This document shows positions 1 through 6,157 of a DNA stretch of 6,784 bases, piece after piece. The notes under the pieces were generated by a model. That model was not told the DNA's origin, searched no databases, and saw nothing but the letters and a program-made list of their open reading frames with translations. The stretch is from Desulfomicrobium sp. (GTDB taxonomy: Bacteria > Desulfobacterota > Desulfovibrionia > Desulfovibrionales > Desulfomicrobiaceae): the NCBI GenBank assembly GCA_003542385.1, contig DPKT01000116.1, positions 1 to 6,784 on the forward strand, written 5' to 3'. How positions within the stretch are numbered: position 1 is the stretch's first letter; each line of letters begins with the position of its first letter. The position numbers and the translations under genes are program-made.

Positions 1-476
1 GCTGGCGCATGCTGTGGCCCGAGCGTCTGACCCCGGACATCGCCCGCACCGTGGACGTTGACCTGAGCCTCAAGGGCGTGAACCTGAGCCAGGGCAAGGA
101 CGGCAAAAAGCTCTGGAACCTGAACGCCACGGGGGCCAGCTACGCCGAAGCCGGCGACGAGCTGACCCTGACCGCCCCGGCCATCACCTACTGGGGCGAA
201 GAGGACGGCGAGGCCATCGTGGTCATGGCGCCCCAGGGCCAGGTCTGGCAGAAGGAAGACCGGGCCAGGATGTGGGGCGGCGTCAACGCCACCCGCGGCG
301 AGTACCGGATGCGGGCCGAACAACTGGATTATCTGGGCCGGGACCGCAACCTGCTCCTGACCGGCGGCGTCGACCTCGTCACCGAAACCATGCAGGGCCG
401 GGCCGACACCCTGACATATTTCCTGGACAGCGGGGATTTCCTGGCCCAAGGCCATATCCAGGTCATTCTGAACTGA
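1..476 (+). CDS. lptC: LPS export protein LptC, 5'-truncated by window edge
   Basis: This is the periplasmic part of LptC, the bitopic inner-membrane protein that receives lipopolysaccharide from the LptB2FG transporter and passes it to LptA. The reading frame is open to the left edge (first full codon at 3), so the start and the N-terminal membrane anchor lie outside the window. The ATG at 9 is probably internal, because starting there would leave no membrane segment. About 157 residues are visible; the whole family protein is usually around 180-200. They show the beta-rich LptC/OstA pattern of alternating polar and hydrophobic strands, with repeated phrases such as LTAPAITYWGEEDG and MRAEQLDYLGRDRNLLLTGG. 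The stop is TGA at 474-476, and lptA follows after 17 bases. The assignment rests on this pattern plus the lptA-lptB context. LptC is poorly conserved in sequence, so the context carries much of the weight. Confidence 0.85.
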   Translation, partial: WRMLWPERLTPDIARTVDVDLSLKGVNLSQGKDGKKLWNLNATGASYAEAGDELTLTAPAITYWGEEDGEAIVVMAPQGQVWQKEDRARMWGGVNATRGEYRMRAEQLDYLGRDRNLLLTGGVDLVTETMQGRADTLTYFLDSGDFLAQGHIQVILN

Positions 477-493
477 CAAGCGGGTACCCCAAT

Positions 494-1006
494 ATGCGAT
501 CACTGGCACTCATCATTCTTCTCGTGTTCTCGTCGACGGCCTGGGCCACCCAGGCCGTCCCGGTCAAGATCACGTCCGACAACATGCAGTACACCCAGCA
601 GGCCGACCAGGTCGTCTTCTCCGGCTCGGTGCACGTCATCCGCCAGGACATCGAGCTGTGGTCCGACACCCTGACCGTGCTCCTGGAAAAGAAGCAGGGC
701 GCGTCCAACTCCACCCAGGGCGCCCTCGACGAGCAGGGATCCATCAAGCGGATCATCGCTCAGGGCAACGTGCGCATCAAGGCCGACAAGGGACGCTCCG
801 GGACGTGCGGCAAAGCCACCTACGAGGCGGCCAAGGACCTGCTGACCCTGGAGGACAACCCGATTCTCATGGAAGGCGCCAACAGGATCCAGGGCGAGGT
901 CATAAAGCTCTACATCAAGGAAAACCGCAGCGAAGTCATCGGCGGCAAGAAGCGCGTGGAGGCCATCTTCAGCACGCCGGCCGACGCGCCGGGGCTCAAG
1001 CCGTGA
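494..1006 (+). CDS. lptA: LPS transport periplasmic protein LptA
   Basis: LptA forms the periplasmic bridge that carries lipopolysaccharide from LptC to the outer-membrane LptDE complex. The predicted protein has 170 residues. Residues 1-18 look like a Sec signal peptide: Arg2, a hydrophobic core LALIILLVF, and an A-W-A cleavage site after Ala18. The mature part begins with an OstA/LptA-type domain (ITSDNMQYTQQADQVVFSG, about residues 25-43) and continues as repeated beta strands to about residue 155 (GNVRIKADKG, YEAAKDLLTLEDNPILMEG). The length is close to that of known LptA proteins. I chose ATG 494 because it gives a clean signal peptide; the frame is open further left, but that extension reads through lptC in another frame. 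The Shine-Dalgarno sequence is weak (GCGGG at 480-484). The stop TGA (1004-1006) overlaps the GTG start of lptB, so the two are probably translationally coupled. Confidence 0.92.
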   Translation: MRSLALIILLVFSSTAWATQAVPVKITSDNMQYTQQADQVVFSGSVHVIRQDIELWSDTLTVLLEKKQGASNSTQGALDEQGSIKRIIAQGNVRIKADKGRSGTCGKATYEAAKDLLTLEDNPILMEGANRIQGEVIKLYIKENRSEVIGGKKRVEAIFSTPADAPGLKP

Positions 1007-1725
1007 CCACCCTCAGCGGCAAGATGCTGGCCAAGCGCTACGGGTCCCGCGACGTCGTCCGGGACATCGACCTCGACGTCCGGCAGGGCGAGGTGGTCGG
1101 CGTGCTCGGGCCCAACGGTGCTGGCAAGACGACCACGTTCTACATGCTGGCCGGCATCGTCCCGCCCACGCGCGGCAAGGTCGAACTGGACGGCGTGGAC
1201 ATCACCCGCTGGCCCCTGCACAAGCGCGCCCGCCTGGGCATGAGCTACCTGCCCCAGGAAAGCTCCATCTTCCGCAAGCTGACCGTGCGCCAGAACCTGC
1301 AGCTCATCCTGGAATACTCCGGCCTCTCGGCCGAGGAGCAGAAGCGCACGGCCGACAGGCTCCTTGACGAACTCGGCATCACCCGCCTGCAGGACCAGCT
1401 GGCGGCCTACCTGTCCGGCGGCGAGCGCCGCAGGCTCGAGATCGCCCGCGCCCTGATCCGCGACCCGAAGTTCATCCTGCTGGACGAACCCTTCGCCGGC
1501 ATCGACCCCCTGGCCGTGGACGACATCCAGACCATCATCGAGGGCCTCAAGGCCAAGGGCATCGGTGTGCTCATCTCCGACCACAACGTGCGCGAGACCC
1601 TGCAGATCTGCGACCGCGCCTACCTGGTGTACGACGGCCGCATCATCCTGAGCGGCAGCCCCGACGAGATCGTCGCCGACCCCGGGGCGCGCAAGGTCTA
1701 TCTCGGCGAGGGTTTCAGCCTTTAG
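1003..1725 (+). CDS. lptB: LPS export ABC transporter ATP-binding protein LptB
   Basis: LptB is the cytoplasmic ATPase of the LptB2FGC complex, which extracts lipopolysaccharide from the inner membrane. The protein has 240 residues, near the 241 of E. coli LptB. All nucleotide-binding motifs are present: Walker A GPNGAGKTT at 36-44 (Lys42), Q-loop Gln85, F90-R91, signature LSGGE at 137-141, Walker B FILLDE at 157-162 (catalytic Glu162) and switch His194. The Lys42, Phe90 and Arg91 positions match the E. coli numbering, which supports the GTG start at 1003. The next candidate, ATG 1024, would remove the first seven residues of the usual N-terminus. The GTG overlaps the lptA stop as GTGA. The gene closes the lpt module; lptF and lptG are not in the window. 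A 112-base gap with regulatory-looking sequence follows. Confidence 0.97.
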   Translation: MTTLSGKMLAKRYGSRDVVRDIDLDVRQGEVVGVLGPNGAGKTTTFYMLAGIVPPTRGKVELDGVDITRWPLHKRARLGMSYLPQESSIFRKLTVRQNLQLILEYSGLSAEEQKRTADRLLDELGITRLQDQLAAYLSGGERRRLEIARALIRDPKFILLDEPFAGIDPLAVDDIQTIIEGLKAKGIGVLISDHNVRETLQICDRAYLVYDGRIILSGSPDEIVADPGARKVYLGEGFSL

Positions 1726-1747
1726 CGGGGTGCCGATTTCCCAAGGA

Positions 1748-1773
1748 TTGCCACGACCTGCCTTCTGTGGCAA
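1748..1773. other. Perfect 7-bp inverted repeat downstream of lptB
   Basis: TTGCCAC (1748-1754) and GTGGCAA (1767-1773) are perfect inverted repeats separated by 12 bases. As RNA this would be a stem-loop 22 bases after the lptB stop. It could be a modest terminator or processing site, but the following AGTCTTT is only weakly T-rich and the stem is short. As DNA, the right arm overlaps the -24 element of the sigma-54-like promoter, so it could be an operator. The pairing is directly visible; the role is a guess. Confidence 0.45.
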
Positions 1774-1783
1774 AGTCTTTGCT
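1768..1783 (+). promoter_or_regulatory. Putative sigma-54 (RpoN) promoter upstream of rpoN
   Basis: TGGCAAAGTCTTTGCT matches the sigma-54 consensus TGGCACG-N4-TTGCW at 14 of 16 positions if the four spacer bases are counted as free. The invariant GG (1769-1770) and GC (1781-1782) are present with correct spacing. Transcription would start near 1794, leaving a leader of about 44 bases before rpoN. Autoregulation of rpoN through its own promoter type is known in some rhizobia. No enhancer-binding site is evident, and I see no convincing sigma-70 promoter in the same gap. Chance occurrence cannot be excluded, but position and spacing are favourable. Confidence 0.5.
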
Positions 1784-1837
1784 GGATGAATCCGCCGACG
1801 ACAACACTGCATCTTACGCTGGGACGACAGAGACACT

Positions 1838-3268
1838 ATGGGCCTTGAACTCCGACAGAACCTCAAGCTGACGCAGCAGCTGGTCATGACCCCGCAGCTG
1901 CAGCAGGCCATCAAGCTGCTTCAGCTCTCCCGATTCGAGCTCCTCGAAGCCGTCCAGCAGGAACTGCTGGAAAATCCGATGCTTGAGGAAGCGCCGCGGG
2001 AGATCTCCGAGGAGGTCGAATCCCAGGCCCCGCCCGTGGAGCAACGAGCCGACGTGTCCTTCGACGACGCCGAGCTCATGCGCAACGCCGACTGGGAGAA
2101 CTACCTCGGCGACTTTTCGAGCACGACCAAGCAGGTGCAGTTCAAGGAGACCGAGGCCCTCGAGGAGATGATGTCTTACGAGGCCAGGCTCTCGGGCAAG
2201 CCCTCCCTGGAAGGCCACCTCCTGTGGCAGCTCTGCCTCTCCAACATCACCGAAGAGGAGGAGGCCATCGGCGAGGCCATTATCGGCAACCTGGACTCCC
2301 TGGGCTACCTGACGACCAGCGCCGAGGAGATCGCCTCCGAGACCCTTTCGCCCCTGGCCCTGGTCCAGTCCGTCCTGCACCGCCTGCAGCGCTTCGACCC
2401 CGTGGGCGTGGCCGCCCGTTCCCCCAAGGAGTGCCTGCTCATCCAGTTGGAGGTCCTGGGCCAGGACGACCCCATCCTCGTTTCCCTGGTGGACGAGCAT
2501 CTGGAGGACATCGAGAAGCGCCGCTACAAGCCGCTCCTGCGCAAGTTCAAGATCCAGATGGAGGACCTGAAGGCCTACCTGGACATCATCCAGACCCTGG
2601 ACCCCATGCCCGGCGCGAGCTACGGCAGCGACAACACCGTCTTCGTCAGCCCCGACGTCTTCGTGTACGAGTACGAAGGCGATTTCGTCATCGTCATGAA
2701 CGACGACGGCCTGCCCAAGCTGCAGCTGAGCCCCTACTACATGGACGACACGAGCCTGGCCGTGAAGGGCCCGGACCGGGAGTACCTCCACGACAAGATG
2801 CGTTCGGCCATGTGGCTCATGAAGAGCTTGCACCAAAGGCAGAGAACCCTGTATAAGGTGGTCGAGAGCATCGTGCGGTTTCAGCGGGGCTTCTTCGAGC
2901 ACGGCGTGACCAAGCTCAAGCCCCTGATCCTCAAGGACGTGGCCGACGACATCGAGATGCACGAGTCCACGGTCAGCCGCATCACCACGAGCAAGTACGT
3001 GGCCACCCCGCACGGCATCTTCGAACTGAAATTTTTCTTCAATTCCGCGCTGGAGATGGACGACGGCACCCAGGTGGGCTCCGAGTCCGTCAAGGCCATC
3101 ATCAAGAAGATGGTCAGCGAGGAAGACCCCAAGCACCCCTACAGCGACGAGAAGATCGCCGCGGTGCTGAAGGAAACGCTGGATGTGAACATCGCCCGCC
3201 GCACGGTGGCCAAATACCGCGCCGTCCTGGGCATCGAGTCGTCATCCAAGCGCAAGCAGGTGTTTTGA
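1838..3268 (+). CDS. rpoN: RNA polymerase sigma-54 factor RpoN
   Basis: RpoN is the alternative sigma factor that recognises -24/-12 promoters and needs AAA+ activators to open DNA. The protein has 476 residues, a normal length. Region I (about 1-50) is the Gln/Leu-rich activator-responsive segment (LTQQLVMTPQLQQAIKLLQL, then LLEAVQQELLENP). Region II (about 51-115) is acidic. The core-binding region follows to about residue 310. A helix-turn-helix lies near 366-385 (DVADDIEMHESTVSRITTSK). The RpoN box ARRTVAKYR is at 453-461 and contacts the -24 element; its usual tenth residue Glu is Ala here. ATG 1838 gives the standard MxLxLxQ-type N-terminus, although the upstream SD is weak (GAG 1830-1832). 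The gene order rpoN-hpf-ptsN-rapZ is the classical proteobacterial cluster. A sigma-54-like promoter lies 55 bases upstream, suggesting autoregulation. Confidence 0.98.
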   Translation: MGLELRQNLKLTQQLVMTPQLQQAIKLLQLSRFELLEAVQQELLENPMLEEAPREISEEVESQAPPVEQRADVSFDDAELMRNADWENYLGDFSSTTKQVQFKETEALEEMMSYEARLSGKPSLEGHLLWQLCLSNITEEEEAIGEAIIGNLDSLGYLTTSAEEIASETLSPLALVQSVLHRLQRFDPVGVAARSPKECLLIQLEVLGQDDPILVSLVDEHLEDIEKRRYKPLLRKFKIQMEDLKAYLDIIQTLDPMPGASYGSDNTVFVSPDVFVYEYEGDFVIVMNDDGLPKLQLSPYYMDDTSLAVKGPDREYLHDKMRSAMWLMKSLHQRQRTLYKVVESIVRFQRGFFEHGVTKLKPLILKDVADDIEMHESTVSRITTSKYVATPHGIFELKFFFNSALEMDDGTQVGSESVKAIIKKMVSEEDPKHPYSDEKIAAVLKETLDVNIARRTVAKYRAVLGIESSSKRKQVF

Positions 3269-3334
3269 TATTCCACCCCTCGCCGCCCTTCCGGGAAGAC
3301 GCGGGGTTGACCCTCAACTGACGAGGAGGATTCC
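3269..3334 (+). promoter_or_regulatory. rpoN-hpf intergenic leader with two competing hairpins and strong SD
   Basis: This 66-base gap holds a strong Shine-Dalgarno sequence, AGGAGG at 3324-3329, five bases before the hpf start. Upstream, ACCCC (3275-3279) can pair with GGGGT (3303-3307), enclosing a small CTTC/GAAG hairpin (3288-3298). A second hairpin, GTTGA/TCAAC (3306-3310 / 3314-3318, CCC loop), shares bases 3306-3307 with the first, so they compete. No T-run follows either, so neither looks like a normal intrinsic terminator. The pairings are seen in the sequence; a regulatory role is only possible. Confidence 0.35.
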
Positions 3335-3877
3335 ATGAGGATAGTCTTCAACTTCAAGAACTTCGACCCTTCCGACCACCTGCGCAAGTACGCCAAGGAC
3401 CGTTTCGGCAAGCTCGGCAAGTTCATGGCCGGCACCCCTGACGCCGAACTGCAGGTCAACCTCGAAGTCGAGAAATTCCGCCATATCGCCGACGTCGTCC
3501 TGACCGGCAAGAACGTGCACATCTCCGCCCGCGAGGACAGCGAGGACATGTACTCCACCGTCGACATGGTGTGGGACAAGCTCGAGGCCCAGATGCGCAA
3601 GGTCCGCGACAAGGACAAGAGCAAGCGCAAGGCCGGCGGCGACACCGTGCGCATGGACGTCATCAGCTTCGACGAGGACACCACGGGCAAGCGCAGGCAG
3701 AGCATCCAGCAGACCGACCACTTCGAGCCCAAGCCCATGGTCGTCGAAGAGGCCGCCATGCAGCTCGGCAAGACGGAGAACGAGTTCCTCGTCTTCCTGA
3801 ATGCCGAGAACGAACGCGTCAACGTCATCTACCGCCGCAAGACCGGCGACTTCGGCCTCATCGACCCTGGGGTATAA
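3335..3877 (+). CDS. hpf: Ribosome hibernation promoting factor, long form (HPF/YfiA family)
   Basis: This protein binds the 30S subunit at the mRNA/tRNA path and stores ribosomes in inactive form during slow growth. It has 180 residues and two domains, marking it as long-form HPF rather than the short enterobacterial HPF of about 95 residues. The N-terminal S30AE domain (about 1-97) has the usual opening (RIVFNFKNFDPSDHLRKYA) and helices rich in Lys and Arg. A charged linker follows (about 98-122). The C-terminal domain (about 124-180, QQTDHFEPKPMVVEEAAMQL then FLVFLNAENERVNVIYRRK) is the dimerisation domain that lets long HPF pair two 70S ribosomes into 100S particles. The start is fixed by AGGAGG at 3324-3329. 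It lies between rpoN and ptsN, as in many proteobacteria, and ptsN starts only four bases after its stop. Confidence 0.96.
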   Translation: MRIVFNFKNFDPSDHLRKYAKDRFGKLGKFMAGTPDAELQVNLEVEKFRHIADVVLTGKNVHISAREDSEDMYSTVDMVWDKLEAQMRKVRDKDKSKRKAGGDTVRMDVISFDEDTTGKRRQSIQQTDHFEPKPMVVEEAAMQLGKTENEFLVFLNAENERVNVIYRRKTGDFGLIDPGV

Positions 3878-3881
3878 GGGC

Positions 3882-4331
3882 ATGAAGCTTGCCGAATACC
3901 TGGATAAAGACCTGATCATCTCCGACCTTTCGGCCAGGACCAAGAAGGAGGTCCTGGCCGAACTCGTTTCCCCGCTCCCGGGCAAATTCCCGGGCGTTGA
4001 CCCCGTGCGGGTGGCCCAGGTGCTCCTGGACAGGGAAATGCTGGGCACCACGGGCATCGGAGACGGCATCGCCATCCCTCACGGAAAGCTGGACAGCCTC
4101 GACCAGGTCATGGTCATCGTGGGACGCAGCCGCGAAGGCGTCGATTTCGCCAGCCTGGACCACAAGCCGGCCACCATCTTCTTCACGGTCCTGGCCCCCT
4201 CCAGCGTGGTGGGCCTGCATCTGAAGATCCTGGCCACCATCTCGCGCCTGCTCAAGGACAACGCCTTCCGCCAGGCCTTCGCCGACGCGGAAGGCGGCGA
4301 CGGGCTGTGGCGGCTGCTGCAGTCCGTCTGA
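3882..4331 (+). CDS. ptsN: Nitrogen-type PTS EIIA protein PtsN
   Basis: PtsN (EIIA-Ntr) is the terminal phosphate acceptor of the regulatory nitrogen PTS. It does not transport sugar but controls other proteins (K+ transport and sensor kinases in enterobacteria) according to its phosphorylation state. The protein has 149 residues and is a single PTS EIIA type-2 domain. The active histidine is His67 in GIAIPHGK (63-69), preceded by the typical LGTTGIGDG. Later strands (ATIFFTVLAPSSVVGLHLKIL) and the final helices LLKDNAFRQAF also match the family. ATG 3882 lies four bases after the hpf stop and gives the normal MKLAEYL start. The earlier in-frame ATG at 3801 would overlap hpf by 77 bases and add unrelated residues. 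A separate mannose-family EIIA gene lies about 930 bases downstream, so two distinct EIIA types share this cluster. Confidence 0.95.
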   Translation: MKLAEYLDKDLIISDLSARTKKEVLAELVSPLPGKFPGVDPVRVAQVLLDREMLGTTGIGDGIAIPHGKLDSLDQVMVIVGRSREGVDFASLDHKPATIFFTVLAPSSVVGLHLKILATISRLLKDNAFRQAFADAEGGDGLWRLLQSV

Positions 4332-4340
4332 AGCCTGTGC

Positions 4341-4345
4341 AAGGA
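4341..4345 (+). promoter_or_regulatory. Ribosome binding site that sets the rapZ start
   Basis: AAGGA at 4341-4345 lies nine bases before ATG 4355. No comparable purine run precedes the upstream in-frame GTG at 4307, so this site favours the ATG as the rapZ start. Confidence 0.6.
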
Positions 4346-4354
4346 ACCCCCGCC

Positions 4355-5242
4355 ATGGAAATGCGCAACGCACCGAAAAACGTCGTCATCGTCTCGGGCA
4401 TGTCGGGCTCGGGCAAGAGCACGGCCCTGCGCGTCTTCGAGGACATGGGCTTCTTCTGCGTGGATGGCCTGCCGGCCCGCATGGCCCCGGCCCTGATCGA
4501 GCTGTTCTTCTCGTCCTCGTCCACGGACTACCCGGGCCTGGCCATGGGCATGGACCTGCGCCAGCCCGACTTCGCCGGGCAGTGGCGGGAAGTGTTGCAG
4601 GACATGGAGAAGCTGTCGGTGCGCCCGCCCATCATCTTCACGGACTCCTCGGACCAGGTCCTGCTGCGCAGGTACGCCACCACGCGCCGACCCCACCCCC
4701 TGGCCACGGGCAACCTGGGCCTGGAAGCGGCCCTGGACCGGGAACGGGAGATCCTGGAGCCCATCCGTAACCAGGCCGACCTGGTCGTCGACACGTCCCA
4801 CTACTCGGTCCACGACCTGCGCCGCGTCATCCAGGACAAGTGGGCGAGCATCGCCAGCCTGAGCCAGGGCATGCGCGTGCACCTCATCTCCTTCGGCTTC
4901 AAGTACGGGGCCCCGGCCGAGGCCGACACGGTCATGGACCTGCGTTTCCTGCCAAACCCCTATTTCGTCGAGGACCTGCGCCCCCTGTCCGGACAGGATG
5001 AAGCCATCGCCCGCTACGTCCTGGACGGCGAACCCGGCCGGGAGTACCTGAAGAGGCTCCTGGAGTTTCTCGACTTCACCGTGCCCCTCTACGCCAGGGA
5101 AGGGCGCTACCGCCTGACCATGGCCTTCGGCTGCACCGGCGGCAGACACCGCTCCGTGGCCGTGACAGAGGCCGTGCTTGCCCACCTGAGGGCGCGCGGG
5201 TACACCGTCTCTGTGGAGCATCGGCATTTCAGTCTCGGATAA
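4355..5242 (+). CDS. rapZ: RNase adapter / nucleotide-binding protein RapZ (YhbJ/YvcJ family)
   Basis: In E. coli RapZ binds the small RNA GlmZ and delivers it to RNase E, tuning glucosamine-6-phosphate synthase; in other phyla its target is less clear. The protein has 295 residues (E. coli 284). The N-terminal P-loop is GMSGSGKS at 15-22. A strand PIIFTD (92-97) is followed by LLRRYATTRRPHPL (103-116), and DTSHYSVHDLRRVI is also typical. The C-terminal domain has DLRFLPNPY (195-203) and GCTGGRHRS (259-267), both family hallmarks. ATG 4355 has AAGGA nine bases upstream; the earlier GTG at 4307 overlaps ptsN and adds 16 unconserved residues. It follows ptsN by 23 bases, as in enterobacteria, but the next gene is a mannose-type EIIA rather than the HPr-like npr. 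Whether a GlmZ-like RNA exists here cannot be told from this window. Confidence 0.95.
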   Translation: MEMRNAPKNVVIVSGMSGSGKSTALRVFEDMGFFCVDGLPARMAPALIELFFSSSSTDYPGLAMGMDLRQPDFAGQWREVLQDMEKLSVRPPIIFTDSSDQVLLRRYATTRRPHPLATGNLGLEAALDREREILEPIRNQADLVVDTSHYSVHDLRRVIQDKWASIASLSQGMRVHLISFGFKYGAPAEADTVMDLRFLPNPYFVEDLRPLSGQDEAIARYVLDGEPGREYLKRLLEFLDFTVPLYAREGRYRLTMAFGCTGGRHRSVAVTEAVLAHLRARGYTVSVEHRHFSLG

Positions 5243-5259
5243 CGCGTTCTGGAGGAAGA

Positions 5260-5670
5260 ATGGTTGGAGTGATTCTGGTGACCCATGGCCAGTTCGGCCA
5301 GCATCTGCTGGAGGCTGCCCAGACCATCTTGGGGCCGCAGGAACAGTGCGCCCACATAGCGGTGGAAGGCGCGGTGGACATGGCCACCCTGCTGACGGAC
5401 CTGAAAAGCGCCGTCAAACGGATGGAGACGGGCGAAGGCGTGATCATCCTGACCGACATGTTCGGCGGCACGCCGTCCAACATCGGCCTGTCCCTGCTCC
5501 AGCCGGGCAAGGTCGACGTCCTGACCGGGGTCAACCTGCCCATGCTGCTGCGCATCCTCGGCATGCGCGACCAGGAGCTGACCCAGCTGGCCCAGAATGC
5601 CAAAAACGCCGGCATCCAGGGCATCGTGCTCGCGGGCGAGGTTCTGACCCGAAAGATCGGCGAGGCCTAG
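5260..5670 (+). CDS. PTS mannose/fructose/sorbose-family EIIA component
   Basis: This soluble protein takes phosphate from HPr and passes it to EIIB in a mannose-family sugar PTS. It has 136 residues, the size of a free EIIA-Man domain. The phosphorylated histidine is His9 in ILVTHGQFG (equivalent to His10 of E. coli ManX). The loop LTDMFGGTPSN (64-74) holds Asp66, matching the active-site Asp67 of ManX. The start ATG has a strong SD, GGAGG at 5251-5255, four bases upstream, and lies 17 bases after rapZ. In E. coli EIIA and EIIB are fused in ManX; here they are separate genes. Being next to ptsN and rapZ, it may have regulatory as well as transport duties. That is inference, and substrate specificity cannot be read from the sequence. 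Confidence 0.95.
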   Translation: MVGVILVTHGQFGQHLLEAAQTILGPQEQCAHIAVEGAVDMATLLTDLKSAVKRMETGEGVIILTDMFGGTPSNIGLSLLQPGKVDVLTGVNLPMLLRILGMRDQELTQLAQNAKNAGIQGIVLAGEVLTRKIGEA

Positions 5671-5672
5671 GC

Positions 5673-6137
5673 GTGATCTGGTTCCGCATCGACAACCGGC
5701 TGGTCCACGGCCAGGTCATCGAGGCCTGGCTGCCGCACATAAGGGCCAAGACCCTGGTGGTGGCCAACGACGACCTGGCCTCCGACGCCCTCAGGCAGGA
5801 GATCATGAGCCTGGCCGTCCCGAGCGACGTGTCCTTCGTCTGCTGCACCGTGGCCGAAACGCCCGACGTCCTGCGCCGCGTCTTCAAGGGGAATGTCTCA
5901 CAGCACGTCCTGGTGCTGTTCTCCACCTGCGCCGATGCCAGATCCGCGCACATGGCCGGACTGCCCTTCTCCCAGGTCAACATCGGCAATCTGCATTACG
6001 GGCCGGGCAAGGAGCAGGTCTGCGAGCATATCGCCCTGGGGCCCGACGACCGCAGCTGTCTCAAGTATTTCGCGGACCACGAAGTGGAGATCGATTTCCG
6101 TTGCGTGCCCACGGCCACGCCGAAGGTCAACCTATGA
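5673..6137 (+). CDS. PTS mannose/fructose/sorbose-family EIIB component
   Basis: EIIB accepts phosphate from EIIA on a histidine and transfers it to the sugar as it passes through EIIC/EIID. The protein has 154 residues, close to the usual 155-165. The active residue is His12 in RIDNRLVHGQV (5-15), the defining motif of this family. VVANDDLASD (29-38) and NIGNLHY (103-109) are also family features. The start is GTG 5673, two bases after the EIIA stop, with GAGG at 5662-5665 seven bases upstream; no ATG gives a full active site. The frame is open far to the left, but that part is an out-of-frame reading of EIIA. The stop TGA 6135-6137 overlaps an ATG (ATGA) that opens a seven-codon minigene before EIIC. 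Confidence 0.94.
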   Translation: MIWFRIDNRLVHGQVIEAWLPHIRAKTLVVANDDLASDALRQEIMSLAVPSDVSFVCCTVAETPDVLRRVFKGNVSQHVLVLFSTCADARSAHMAGLPFSQVNIGNLHYGPGKEQVCEHIALGPDDRSCLKYFADHEVEIDFRCVPTATPKVNL

Positions 6138-6157
6138 ACCACCCGGAACCGTCATGA
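6134..6157 (+). other. Seven-codon minigene linking EIIB and EIIC by double ATGA overlaps
   Basis: ATG 6134 overlaps the EIIB stop (ATGA 6134-6137), reads M-N-H-P-E-P-S, and stops at TGA 6155-6157, which overlaps the EIIC ATG 6154 (ATGA again). Ribosomes ending EIIB could therefore restart, translate seven codons and restart again at EIIC. A weak SD for EIIC (GGAA 6145-6148) lies inside it. It may serve translational coupling only, or be chance; nothing suggests that the peptide itself has a function. Confidence 0.35.

Noticed and set aside
272..493. Upstream in-frame extension of lptA
   Set aside because: It overlaps lptC in another frame, is Arg/Pro/Gly-rich nonsense, and would bury the signal peptide.
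503..518. TGGCAC sigma-54-like element at the lptA start
   Set aside because: The required GC at the -12 position is missing (ATTC instead of TTGC), and it lies within the signal-peptide coding region.
910..1914. 334-codon open frame on the - strand opposite lptB
   Set aside because: It is antisense to a complete ABC ATPase with all motifs and has no credible domain of its own.
1814..3136. 440-codon open frame on the - strand opposite rpoN
   Set aside because: It lies antisense to a clear rpoN and has low-complexity, Val/Leu/Gly/His-rich composition typical of GC-rich shadow frames, with no recognisable domain.
3801..3881. Earlier ATG for ptsN
   Set aside because: It overlaps hpf by 77 bases and adds a low-complexity Ser/Thr/Ala stretch; ATG 3882 gives the normal PtsN N-terminus.
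3977..3994. Two CCCGGG palindromes separated by six bases in ptsN
   Set aside because: They are within conserved coding sequence, built from common Pro/Gly codons in a GC-rich genome, with no T-run or other regulatory context.
4307..4354. GTG start for rapZ
   Set aside because: It overlaps ptsN, lacks a ribosome site and adds 16 unconserved residues; ATG 4355 has AAGGA at good spacing.
4079..5227. 382-codon open frame on the - strand opposite ptsN and rapZ
   Set aside because: It is a shadow of GC-biased third positions in rapZ; the composition is repetitive and no family motif is visible.
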